Part shown: piece after piece, positions 41,301 through 54,636 of the stretch | Position numbering within the stretch: the first letter of the stretch is position 1 | Layout of the letters: every line of letters starts with the position of its first letter | DNA from: Sipunculus nudus | Lineage: Eukaryota > Annelida > Sipuncula > Golfingiida > Sipunculidae | NCBI GenBank assembly: GCA_026874595.1 | Contig: CM049311.1 | Location: 54,379,676-54,443,675 of the forward strand | Reading direction: 5' to 3' | DNA: 64,000 nt | Program-made: the position numbers and the translations under genes | Notes under the pieces: generated by a model | Seen by the model: the letters and a program-made list of their open reading frames with translations, nothing else | The model's database searches: none | Told to the model about the DNA's origin: nothing

Positions 41301-44300
41301 GGTGCCTAACCATTTGGCCAGACATGGGGTAATAGTAATAAGTAATAGTAATAGACTATTACAGCTTTTTCCATGTAATAGTAATAGTAATAGACTCAAA
41401 AATTTGAGCTGTAATAGTAATAGTAATAGAAACAGAAGGCAAAGTAATAGAGTAATACATATTACTTTCTATTACTTCCTGTGAGCCTCTTGATCATTAA
41501 GCATATCAGCAAATAATGCTGAATAGACTCAGTTCTTGTCCAGTAACTGCCCAGGATGTGCCTATTGTTGAGGCAAGCATTGGCCAGCTGCCACATTGCT
41601 GGTGACCACTGGTGCTAATTACATAAGAGTTCTGAACAGAGTAGGTCACAGCCAAATAAGTTACCTGGCACAATCTGACCTTTGATTAGTAAACCATGGA
41701 TAAACAGAGGCATGTTTGATGTTAAGAGAAAGAAAAATATAGTGTTTTATTATTGTGACATGTACATCTTATCTCACATCCATCAGTCCATATGCATTTT
41801 CTGAAATGTACCTAGATTTGTTTTCACAAGCCAGTTTGCATTTTAATCATACAAATTGCAATAACACATCATTCAAGAAAAATATAATATGGAACCAGGT
41901 ACAGTGCAGATCCAAAATGTTCATGATAAGCTTATGGTGTTTTCACTACCCATAATGTACCGAAGCCTGCAATGCTATAAACTCAGACCAGTACTACAAT
42001 CACTTGGATAAAGTCATACTGCAGGCACATGTATTATCTAGTTGATTTATATACATATTCTTTTAAAACTATTCTTTTAATACTTGTCTGTTATTTCATA
42101 GTACCAATTTTGCAGACCTTCATTCAGTATCTTAAATTATGTTAATTTACATTTTGAAAATTAAATGAACCATTTTTTCATGATATTAAATTATTTGATT
42201 AAATAATATGAGAATATAAGTAACTGTTCATATTTTATTATTTAATATCTTATATAAAAATATATATATTTATATATAATAATATAAATTTTGACATCAA
42301 ATAATTAGATCCTGTTATGTACAAAATTTAAAGTACAAGATTGTTTAATACCAAATTTAAATAATATTTTATTTGTTTTGTAAAATTATTGTAAGTTTAA
42401 ATTGCTTTCTACATTCCTAAATTATCCTATGCTTATTTTGCTGCAATGAAGAAGGGCATGCCTGAAAAATAAAAGCCATGCCTGCTTCCATTATTGTAAA
42501 GTTTACCACCTCTCTGGTCACTCTCAAGATGTTTTATGTGATGGAATAAAATGTGGCATCATATCCAAATGAATATATACACCCGAGAAGATGGGGTACT
42601 TTTGTCTCCAGTTTGTTTCTGTCCAGAATCTTGACGTAAACAGTATTTGTATTGGATATATTTATAAGGATTTGTAAACAGAACACAGCCCTACATAAAT
42701 TCCTCTCCTGATAATACATAAAGGACTGAATTGTCAGCTTTGATACTAAATAATAATATGCAATAATCACGAATAATTCCTCTGGAGACAATTTTTAGTT
42801 ACACTGAAAATCTTTATTTATTGACTATGAGAAGGAAGATTAAATCGAAAGGGAAGTATGTACTATAAAATAAATTTATGTGAAATATATATGAAAATAA
42901 TATAAAATGAACAAGCATGCATATAATTATAAATCAATATTTTACATATGCCAAGGCCTTTACAATGGGTTGCTTTTAATTACAGGTATTCAAGAATTCA
43001 TACAATTATCTTATAATTTCGACTTGAAACACCCCAATAACAATCATTGAGGTTTCAAAATATTAAAAAAAACAGAATTAAAGAAGCTGAAGAAATAAAG
43101 ATCTCCAGTATTATTAGGCTTCTTGTAAATGACAATAACACAGTATAAGAAAATTGTGTAGGTAACTGGATGATATAGTTGCTTTTAATATTATTTAAAC
43201 ATGTGATTGTAGTGCTAGTTTATAGCACTCATGGCTGCGCAAGGTTTAGAATCCTACCATCAGTTTAAGTACATGTAATAGTAATAGTAATAGTAATAGA
43301 TACCCCAGTAATAGTAATAGTAATAGTAATAGAAGATAAAATGTGGTAATATAGTAATAGTAATATCAGAAATTGAAAGTAATAGTAATAGTAATAGAAC
43401 AACTGTAATAGACCCCATGTCTGCAATTGGCCTTGACCTCTGACCTTTCCTCTCTGCCCAGCGTCTGTTTGTGCATCAGTTTCCACACATAAACCCACAT
43501 ATCTCTGGAACCGTTTGACCGATCAGGAAAAAAAATTTTACACAAATGTAGCCCTAGGATAGCTTTATAACTTACACAAAAAATGGTGGCGCCACCTACA
43601 ACCATGTTTGCACAGTGTCTATCTGTTCATCTGCCTTGGGTTAAAATCACTCATATCTCTGCAGTGGTTTGACTTATTCACCTGAAATTTGGCATGCGTA
43701 TACATCCTAGATAGCTTTCTTGACTTTATGACAGGTGGCGCCACCTACATTCACGTTCATGCTGCAGACATCCAAGCTCATATCTCAGGAACCGTTTGAC
43801 CAATCAGGAAAAAAAAAATACACAAATGAAGCCCTTGGATAGCTTTATAACATATTTAAAAATGGTGGCGCCACCTGCAGCCATTTTTGCACAGCGTCCA
43901 TCTGTTTGTCTGCCTTGGGTTAAAATCACTCATATCTCTGCAGTGGTTTGACCAAATTACCTGAAATTTGGCATGCGTATACTTCCTTGATAGCTTTCTT
44001 GATTTAATGACAGGTGGCGCCACCTACATTTACGTTCATGCTGCAGACATCCAAGCTCATATCTGGGGAACCGTATGACCAATCAGGAAAAAATTTTACA
44101 TAGATGTAGCCCTTGGATAGCTTAATAACATACTCAAAAATGGTGGTGCCACCTGCAGCCATTTTTGCACTGCGCCCATCTGTTTGTCTGCCTTGGGTTA
44201 AAATCACTCATACTGCAATGGTTTGATTTTTCCACTTGAAATTTTGCATGTGTATACATCTTGGATAGTTTCTCTTTCAAATAACAGGTGGCGCCACCTA

Positions 44301-47300
44301 CAATCATGTTTACGTGGCAGACATCCATTCTAATATGTAACACATTTAACTCTATTTCCCTTGCCACTCAATCAATGCCTCACTTCATCCTCCCTACTCT
44401 GATTTTGGCGGATACACGTAGTCGCTTGTCGACTACCTGTATTCTAGTTTTCTATAGTAGATGTTTTGGGAGAATGAAGTGTAGATATTTTGGGAGCAGA
44501 CATTTTGAGGAGGCCCCAGTGTTTTGTATCGACAGGTTAGATCTGCTAATTACTGGACAATTAAAGAAGCGATCTGATCAAAAGTCAGTAAATTCTCAAA
44601 CAGTGTATGCTTCTGCTTAACCAAATTTAATTGAAGTGATTAATTTAATTTAAAGTATAATTACTCAGCTTTAGGCTAGCCCTACTGTACAAAACAACCC
44701 TGGAGTGTATATACTCTAGTTAAGATGACCTATAATACTGAACTGAAGACTGTACAAACCACATTCCACCCTTTCCTGTTAATCGTACTTGTTTAACTAA
44801 AGATTACTCCACTGAGCCCAAAGTCAATTTCTCAGACACCAAAAGTGTTTGTTTCCACATCCTTTACATAATTAAAGTTTGTAAAAACAATCCCCCCTGA
44901 TTTGTGCTGACATGAAAGGCCAAAATATCATGTGAAAAACAAAAGTGACATGAATGTTGTGACTGTATTTCTTCCCTGGGAAAAAATGGTGGGTAGAACG
45001 TGTTTCTTCCCTTCAATTCCTTTCCCTCTGGGAAGGTTGTGCCAACCTGGAATGTAATAAATTTGCATAAGCATATGTATAGTTTATATGTCAATTTAAG
45101 TGAATGTAATTACAAACTTTGTAATATAAGACTTCGGCAACTTTTTTTTATGATATAGACAGAATACAGCTTGGTGTGTGTCAAATTATTAAATTAATGG
45201 TCAGGAAATATTATTTTGTGCAATGCCTAAAATGTTTTTGCACAAATCTGAAATCTGTTATTTCTGTTTTTGCAGAAAGACCAACAGAAGTGACTTTATT
45301 TTCTTTGCAGACAGACTGGTATGTACCTGCTGTTTTAAGAATTGTTAGATTTAAACTCAAAATGAGATAACCTTGGGACTAGATGTTTCAGTTTAAACTT
45401 AAGATAAAAGAAAAAAATATTATTATCAAATACAAAAGTTTTGTATTGTATGAGATGGAGAAATAATCTTTTTTTTGTCATGTATAGGACAAATAAAGTC
45501 TATGGTGACTTAGATATTTATATTTGTGTGCTTGTTAAAATAAATCAGCTAAGGTGTCGTCTGATGAAGTATAGCATTGCCAATTACTTGTTTATTTGGT
45601 CCTCTTTTTTTTATTGTTTCTGTTCAGTTTTTGTTTGGCTATAAATGTGATTGATACACCTAAATCTAATCACAACATCACCAAGTCGGGTAATATTGAG
45701 GTCATGTTGCAAGTCTTTACATATATCTTCTTTTTTTTCTTTTAGATTCGCCTTGTCGTAGAGGAAGGCTTAAATCAGCTCCCTTATTCCAAAGTCAAAG
45801 TCACAACTCCTACAGGTATTATACATTATTATAAAATGAATACCAAAGCTTTATATAGCTTAGAAAATATCTTGAAACACTTAATGATAACTCTGTATTA
45901 TTGTGTGTGATGTTCCATTGTAAATATATGTGTAACAGGATGTGGTACAAATCCACTTTCTTTGCAATACTTATAGTATCCAAATGGGAATACCCTGGGG
46001 AATTTCTAATACATATGCAAGTCAGAAAATTTTTGTCACAATTTTCACATTAATATTTCTTCAGGCATGATAAGTGGTTGTCATTACACAGTATTAGTCA
46101 GAAGGAATCTAGTTATAGTACATTGCATTTAGTTGTGATACTGGGGTAATGGGCTCTTGGTATCAAATTGTTATATTAGGATAATGGGTACTTCATATTA
46201 AAACATTATAATACATACTGAGTGTCATGACCCTTGTGTGTATATGCTTTGAAAGTTGTGAGTCAGAAATGTCAAAAGTTAGTTTCATTTACACAAGTTT
46301 TAAAATGACTTTTTATTTAATTGAAATGTTTTTGACTGACATAACACTCTGTATCCTGCAATAATCTTCTTATGCACCATGGCAAATATAGCAGAACTAT
46401 TGCAAGTAGTCACAGAATTAAATTAAGAAGTTCTGACTTCTATTAATACACATACAGTATTTAGCCAAGGTCTTCTCTCAGTGTATTATGACACATTGGT
46501 CACATTTTATACAGTTACTTTATTACACTGTTGACACAGACTGCTGTAAAACCAATTAGTTGTGCATGTATGGCATTAGATCCTTGTTTATGTGCCCACA
46601 AATAGATGCTTGTGTTCAGAGGTCACTGATCCAGGAATATGAATCGTATGGTGAACCGAGCTTGTTAATGAGTAATTCTCTTCCACTGCCAGCTCCTTTG
46701 ACCATGCCTAATTAATAATCTTTCCACTTTGTGTGCCATTGTGTGTTTTTAGGGTTACATTGCAATTTGAGATAAATATATCAAATTAACAATAAAAAAG
46801 TCACTGTATTGCCACAGCTATGCCCAGGTAAATGATCATTTTACATTTCATGTTTTTCATAGCTGATTATTGAATGGCAGCTCAGTGATACTTTTAAGCT
46901 CAGCTGACTTTAAGTCATGATGAATTAGTCAGCTTATAATATATTCATTTTTTTTTATAATATTAGTCTACTGAAAAGTGGCTTACTGTGTGCTTAAAAT
47001 GATGTGCCTTTGAAATTTAAATTTTATTTTAAATCCCACAGAATCATTTCTAAATTAATGAACAAATAAAAAAAATATATGTATACCACCAAATAGATAA
47101 CTGTACCTAGTTAAAATAATGTATAATTTTGGGGTCTTATTTGAATTTAAAACAAGTTTTAGATTGAATTTAGTTAATGGGGTTTTTGACATTAATAATA
47201 ACTTTACCTTGATCTTCAAGGTCCAATCACTTATAAAGGCTTGTCTTGAACAGAAAAACGTGAACAGGGATTTTGACATAATTTTTCGGCAAGCAAAACT

Positions 47301-50300
47301 GGTGAATTGACAAGTTGCAAAGGAAAGAGCAGAATACTGTATATAATAATTCACACCACTCAGAGGACACCAGTGTTCACGTGTGTGATATTTGTTTGTT
47401 CCAGGCCAAGAATATGAAGGGTTAAAGTATGAGAAGGGCAACTGTGGTGTCAGCATCATGAGGAGTGGTCAGTGTTTTGTTCATTACAGTATTTACTGTA
47501 ATATCACCCCTGCCATAGTAAATGCCCCTCCCCTTGGATTTTAGGTGGTCACTTTGATAAATATGAACAGATGACCTATTCTTACCTCAGTCATGCTTCT
47601 TTAAAACAATGTTATTAGCTCAGCTGACTATAAGTCATCTGAGCTATAGTCGTGGTCCTTTGTCCGTCGGCTGTCCGGCCGTCCGTCTGTTAACAGGGCA
47701 CTTTTTAAAACCTTTGGACCTACGATTCCAAAATTTTGCATACCATTAGATGTCTCCAAAATCTCCTACCATACTGAAAATTGGGACATTAGGACTTCGT
47801 TCCTTCGAGATATTAAGGAAAAACCTCTGTGTTCCATGAAAAAGCCATTGTTACATTTCAAGGCTGCCTTATATCAAAACCACTGATCTGTTTTTGATCA
47901 TATTTAGTATTCATATTCTTCCATACATTTTCTATTAACATACAAAAAATAAGGTCAGTGTTGGGTCCTATTTTGATTTATGGGCCAAAATATAATGGAA
48001 TTTTTAAAAAATCAGTAAAATATCTTTACTCACCTAACATGAGAATTGCTGAAGCTAGAGACTTTTTTTTCAGGAATATAACTTTATTTAATCAAGATTC
48101 AATTGTTTACCCAAAATTAGATCTGAATTTTGCAAATTTTTCAAGTTATTAGCATAAATAAGAAATCAATGCCTTTAATTTTGTCCAACTTTGGCAATGG
48201 CACGTTTTTTCCCTGTAAGCACTGTTGATTTAATTTTCACAGCATATATATATAAGGATTTAATCTTTTATAACCTGAAATCTCAAAGGAATTGATTGAA
48301 AAGGGTAGCTTTTATTCAAGTTTTCATACACCATGTCAAGTGTTATTTACATCTAGCCCACCTAGTAGTACAGCCTTCACTTGCATTATGTAACCCAACC
48401 CAGGCAGCTAGCCTTGGCTCAGCTTGCATGGCCACTACCAGCAGGCTTCCCCTCTGCCCTGCACTCCCCCCCCCCCCCCCCCCCCGCCCCAGGTGGTGCA
48501 TAAACAAGATGATTATTGTTAATATGTTATTATTTTCTGTATTTGATTCATTCTTATTCTAGGCTATGCTACATTTTAAATTTTGTATTGTACCACCAGG
48601 GTTAAAATGATTAAAGTGCACATTTAATTGTGTCCACAAAGTGGTGTATTGCTATGAAAGTGTGGATGTTCATCAGATAAGTAATTCCTTACTTCAGAAG
48701 AGTAAAAACTCACCACATATGAAATTGACTATTAATTCCTGTAATAAATTAAAGCTGAGATAATAATTAGCACAATGATATTGTTTGTCCCTCATTCAAC
48801 CAACAGTGTGTATACTTTACTGAAAAGATGTTTTTATTTTATCAAATTTACTGAATCTTTTATTTTATTTCAGTGAATTAAATTAAACATGTACTGAAAA
48901 CTCAATTGTGCAAAACTTGTTAATAGTGATTCAAGGAATATTCTTGTAGATGCCATGTTGTGGCATTATTTTCTTTTAAATTCCGTTTAAACATTTGTGA
49001 TTTAAAAATAATAAAATATATGTGTATGCATAATATGACCCAATATGAGCTACACCCTGGATATATAATGATTGCAACAATTCTAATATTTTAACTTATA
49101 TTTCAGTATTTTACTCTTGATATATAATGATTGCAACTTTTAATGGAAAAAGTGGATATGCTAAAAAAATAGCCTTATATATAAACTTAAATGCACTATT
49201 CCCATGAAAGTGAAATAAAGGTATCAGTCCATTCTGTCCACTTGCCTGTCCATCTGTAAATTTTCATATGCATCACAGTATCTCAAAAATTTTACTGTTT
49301 TTCTTCATGACAGTCTTGTCAGAGTATTAGTTTGCAATCATATATTTAGAACTTTACTATAACAAAGTAGGAGGACCCCTTTCCTCTTAGCTTCTCATAT
49401 TCTTATATAAATGAAAAACATTACAATAGAATATTTTGAAATTTCAAACTTCAGATGAGCGCCGAGACCCATGGGTCCCTTGTTATTTCTTCCACACGTG
49501 AATTTTGTCTTTAAGCGTTATAGAAGAATAGAGCCTGAAAAGTATTTTTGAGAAGTAGAGACAATGAACAATATTTTGAACAGCCTGAGTGAAAAGGATT
49601 GTATTCACCTGAATGATATTACTAGGTAATATTTAGCTATACATTGTCTAATTAAGTCAGTGGTTCTTCACACCATGGGGTGTTCCCTGAGATAAACGGT
49701 TGTAAACAAAGGGTACAAGAAGAACACAGGTCTATGATGAAGTTATATATACCAAAGGATAAAATATCAAGATAAAAGTTCTCAAAATTTAGAATTCCAA
49801 GGACATTTAAAATTTTATAATGAGATTCAAATTATTAGCTCTGTGTAGTATTTTCAAATATTTCAGGTTTTCTGTTCAGAAATGATCATTTGTTAACAAA
49901 GGCAGAATGTGAGAGCTTGAGGTACAGATCATAATCTAAACTTTCAGGTGAAGCCATGGAGCAGGGATTGAGGGACTGCTGTCGATCAATACGTATCGGA
50001 AAGATCCTGATACAGAGTGATGAAGATACACACAATGCCAAGGTGTTCTACGCCAAGTTCCCGTGTGATATTGACAAGAGGAAAGTACTGCTCATGTACC
50101 CAATCATAAGTGAGTGACCAACCTGGCTGTCATAACAATCACTGATACCATCGTGTAAATCTGCAGGTTTTCCAAGATGTGCTCCTTACATTTACCAATT
50201 TAATTTTTTGACTGATATAGAAAAAAGAGTATTTCAAGATGGTTTGAATTGCCTGGCTTCAATTAGGGCATTACTGTTCCTGTAGGAACCAAATGTATCA

Positions 50301-53300
50301 TACTTTTTTCAGCTGTTACTAGGCAGGTGTAGTCTTAGCTCACTTAAAACTTATTTTACATTAACTTTAACTGTCATGGCCTGAAGGCAGGATATTCACA
50401 TTATTACGATACATTTAGGAAGGTTGTGTAACATTTACAATGCAATTGCTCTTTTATACCCAAAAGGCAGTCAAATTCTTTTACTTATAAATTATTAAAA
50501 TTTGTCAGATTTACATCAAGCAATGCACTTATGCGATTCATGTATTTTCCAAAGTGATTCTGTTCTGATTTATAGTTTCTTTAAGGTTACCATCTTCCCC
50601 CAAAGATATTCTGCATTTTTTCATCATAAAAACTAAAAACCTTGGTGCGTATTACACATGGAGGTATAATTTCCCAACTATTATTAGCTCAGCTGAGCTA
50701 TGGTCATGGTCCATTGTCCGTCGTCCGTCCGTCTGTCCATCTGGATGTCCGTCCGTAAGACTGGCACGTTTCGACACCGTTCGACCTACGAATCTGAAAT
50801 TCAGCATACAGTTAGATGTCCCCAAAATCTCCTACCATGCCAAAAATAGGGTCAATATGACTACGTTCCTTCGAGATATTAAGGAAAAACCTCAATTTTT
50901 TGTTAGAAATCTATTTTCACACTTCAGGACTGCCTAATATCAAAACCACTCAACTGGTTTTCTTCATTTTTACCATAAATATTCCTCTATATTGTTCCTA
51001 TGTACATGCCAGAAATTAAGTTAGTATTATTTAATTTAAAAAAGTTATGGGCCCAAATATAATGGACTTTGTAAAAAAATGAGGAAAGATATTTTGTCAC
51101 TTAAGACCAAAAGTGTTAAAGGTAGGAATTTTTTTTCAGTAATACTACTTTAAATAATCAAAATTGAATTGTATACCAAAAATTAGATCAAAATCTGTTA
51201 AATTTTTTTAAATATTGGCAAAAATATAAAATTGGTACCTTAAATTTTGCCCAAGTTTGACCATGGCACGTTTTTAGCCCTCAGCCCTTAGGCTGATGGG
51301 CTATTGTCGTCACCCAAGCTGTCTGTCCGTCCGTCCGTCCGTCCAGCCGGCGTCCGTTAACTTTTACCTTGTGAGCGGGATATCTTGAAAAGGATTCACC
51401 GTCAGAATTTTATTTCCTCGGTAAAGATGTATATCGACAAAATCTCGGTCAAGTTCGAAGATGGATGACCTTGACCCATTTTTCTACATTTTAGAGCTGA
51501 TTATAGAAAAACACTTAGATGCCTATTACTCAGGAACCATTCGGTGGATTTTCACAAAACTTACTATGATTATTGGGACTGATTATCTGTACCTGCTTAA
51601 CAAGTTTGGTGGCGCCACCTACAATTTCTGATTTTTAATGAATTTTTATCGGATTTTTCAACTTTGGGCTTGTGAGCGGGATATCTGGAAAAGGTTTCAC
51701 CGTAGGAATTTTATTTTTTCGGTGAAGATGTATATTGACAAAATCTCGGTCAAGTTCGAAGATGGGTGACCTTGACCTGCTTTTCAAGGTCACAGAGCTG
51801 ATTATAGAAAAAACATTTAGAAGCTTATTTCTCAGGAACCATTGGGTGGATTTTTACAATACTTACTGTGATCATAGGGACTGATGGTCTGTAACTGCTG
51901 CACAAGTTTGGCGGCGCCACCTGCAATTTCTGATTTTTAATAAATTTTTCTTGGATTTTTTAATTTTGGCCTTGTGAGCAGGATATCTCTAAAAGGATTC
52001 ACAATAGGAATTTTATTTCTTTGGTGAAGATGCATATCAACAAAATCTCGGTCAAGTTCGAAGATGGGTGACCTTGACCTGCTTTTCAAGGTCACAGAGC
52101 TTACAATAGAATAAAATTTAGAAACTTATTTTCAGGAAGCATTTGATGGATTGTTATGAGTTATGGTACCTACCTCTCCATTTTAAATTTATAACTGAGA
52201 CATGTACAGATATACATCCATGTGAGAACAGATATTTAGTACTTTTCACTGTTACCGCCTTTAAACACTGTTCTTTTGGCTGAGGGCTTTTGTCAGCTTC
52301 TGCTGATATTCTAGTTTTCCTGTAACTGCTGTGGATTTAATTTTCAAAGAATGTTTTTGTTACCATTTCAACTGTTAAAACAAAAAATTTGAAACCAGTT
52401 GATCAAAAACTGTAGATTTTATTCAAGTTTTAAAGCACCATGTCATATATTGTTTACACCAAGCTAGTGTTATGCAGTTTACTAGAGCTCAGCTCCCCAG
52501 CTTCAGCTCTAAGTTCCTTAAATTTTGCATACAGTTAGATGTCCCCCAAATCCTCTACCATACTAAAAGTTTGGTCACTAGGACTGCATTCCTTTGAGAT
52601 ATTAAGAAAAAACTTCATTTTTCCATTAAAACCCCATTGTTACACTTTAAGATTGCCTAATATCAAAACCACTAATCTGACTTTGATAATATATAATATA
52701 GATATTTTTCTATACATTCGCTATGCATATGCCAGAAATGATGTCAGTATCATGTAATTGTTTTAAGTTCTAGGCCCAACCATAATGCACTTTGTAAAAA
52801 ATCAAGAAATATATTTACTCTCTTAACATGAAAATTGCTGAAGGTAGACATTTTTTGCCAGGGATATAACATTATTTAATCAAGATTCAATTGTATTCCC
52901 AAAATTAGTTCTTAATTTTTCAAATTTTATAAGTTATTAGCATAAATATAAAATCAGTACCTTAAATTTTGCCCAACTTTGGCCATGGCATGTTTTTTCC
53001 CTGTAAGCACTGTTGATTTAATTTTCATATCTTGCACTGGTAAGGATTTAAGCTTCTAAATTCTGAAGTTATAAAAGGAATTGGTCAAAAACTAGCTTTT
53101 ATGAAAGTTTTTATGAGACCATATCACACCTTGGCTGTACTGAAGCCCCTCTTTTATGTCCCCACATTGACCTTTCAGGCCAATTATGCATGCTTGAAGC
53201 GAGGCACTCTGCAGCCAGCCAGCTCTTGGGTGGCTTCAACTGGATCTAACTGTCCAACCCCCTCCACTAGTATTTGTTTAGGCCATAAACATAACAATAA

Positions 53301-54481
53301 ACTTTTTTTCTAATATTTGGTTTATGATAAGAACTTAAAAAAACTAGACGACCATAGGTCGAACGCTTGCCAGAATTTTAAAATGATAGACAGACGGACA
53401 GAAAGATCAAACTGTCGGTTTTCTATATTTTTTAGTTACTTTTAGAGTGATTTCTCGGATTCTGTGGCCTGTTGAACGACATATATCTCAAATAAAAACA
53501 TGAAAGCAGAGACAGCTTACATTAACTGACAAACAGACAGACATACTGACAAAGTGACACAAGATTGACACCAGAGGACTTTACCTGGTTATGGAGAATA
53601 CTCAGACGAAGAAAATAAGCTATAGTTTATGTAATTGAGGCTTATTATTTCTGAGATATGGCTAAAACATGATATGTTGGGGAGGTTCGCATCAAGCGCC
53701 CCCTAGCGGCCATATCCGGAAAATGAAAAACTGCTTTGGGATAATACTGTAAGATATAAGATATATCAGTTTCAAAATGATTCCTGCTGACTTGTGGACT
53801 CATGCTTTTACTAAGCGATATCTCGAAATATCTCGTTTGACATGATGACTTGTAATATAATCAAATAACTCTTCTTGTATGTTACCTGATGCAAAAAAAC
53901 TAGACCTCTCTAGCTTTAAAACTCCAAAAGTTAGAAAAATAAGACCCGATCATGAATTTCCCCCCAAAATGCGTAATTAAGGTTACAGCAAATTTGAGGC
54001 ATCTACACACCAAAAGAAAGGCCTGGGAATGACAATAAAAATGGGCTAGGGTTGAAGTAGATACGACTTAAATTAACAATGATATGAGGGAAAAAAACTA
54101 TTTTTGGGGTTTTTGTGACCTTGATCTTTCACAGATCATGGCCAAAACCATGGCACCGAGGGACATTTATTTTACAGAATTCCTGTAAATATGGGCATTT
54201 AAATCACAGATAACGTGTGAACATCACAAAATGGTTAATTATATATATCAAGTATGTTAACTTAAATTGAATATACTGAGTGAATTATTGAATAAAACAG
54301 GCGTGTAACAGAAATTGAAATCATTTTTAAAGATTGTCTGTATGTATATTGATATTTTAAATAGGAACCACCCTGTTTATACACAAGAAGAAAAAAAAAA
54401 TTCAATGCATGTATGATACGGATATTATCTATGAGAGTCCTAAATCTTTTTTATTTTGTTAAAAGATGTGGTTTGACCAGT

Positions 54482-54530
<49 letters not shown>

Positions 54531-54573
54531 TATATATATATATATATATATGTTTATAGATGTATATATATAT

Positions 54574-54636
<63 letters not shown>

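Larger units (their letters stand above)
40366..45050. mobile_element. Outer hAT element in UPRT intron 1 (about 1.4 kb without its insert)
   Basis: Flanked by a perfect 8-bp duplication AATGTAAT (40358-40365 and 45051-45058). Terminal inverted repeats TAGGGTTGGCA and TGCCAACCTGG. Subterminal inverted blocks TTTCCCAGGGAAAG (left) and TTCCCTGGGAA / CCCTCTGGGAAGG (right), and TTCTCCCAAAATGTCTACTG (40750) mirrored near 44455-44500. The Helitron at 41160-44447 is inserted inside. No transposase frame. Confidence 0.75.
45059..47404. other. UPRT introns 1 (end) to 3 apart from exons 2 and 3
   Basis: AT-rich intronic sequence around the exons at 45276 and 45746. Nothing else recognised, although frames of 60-130 codons occur by chance. 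Confidence 0.4.
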
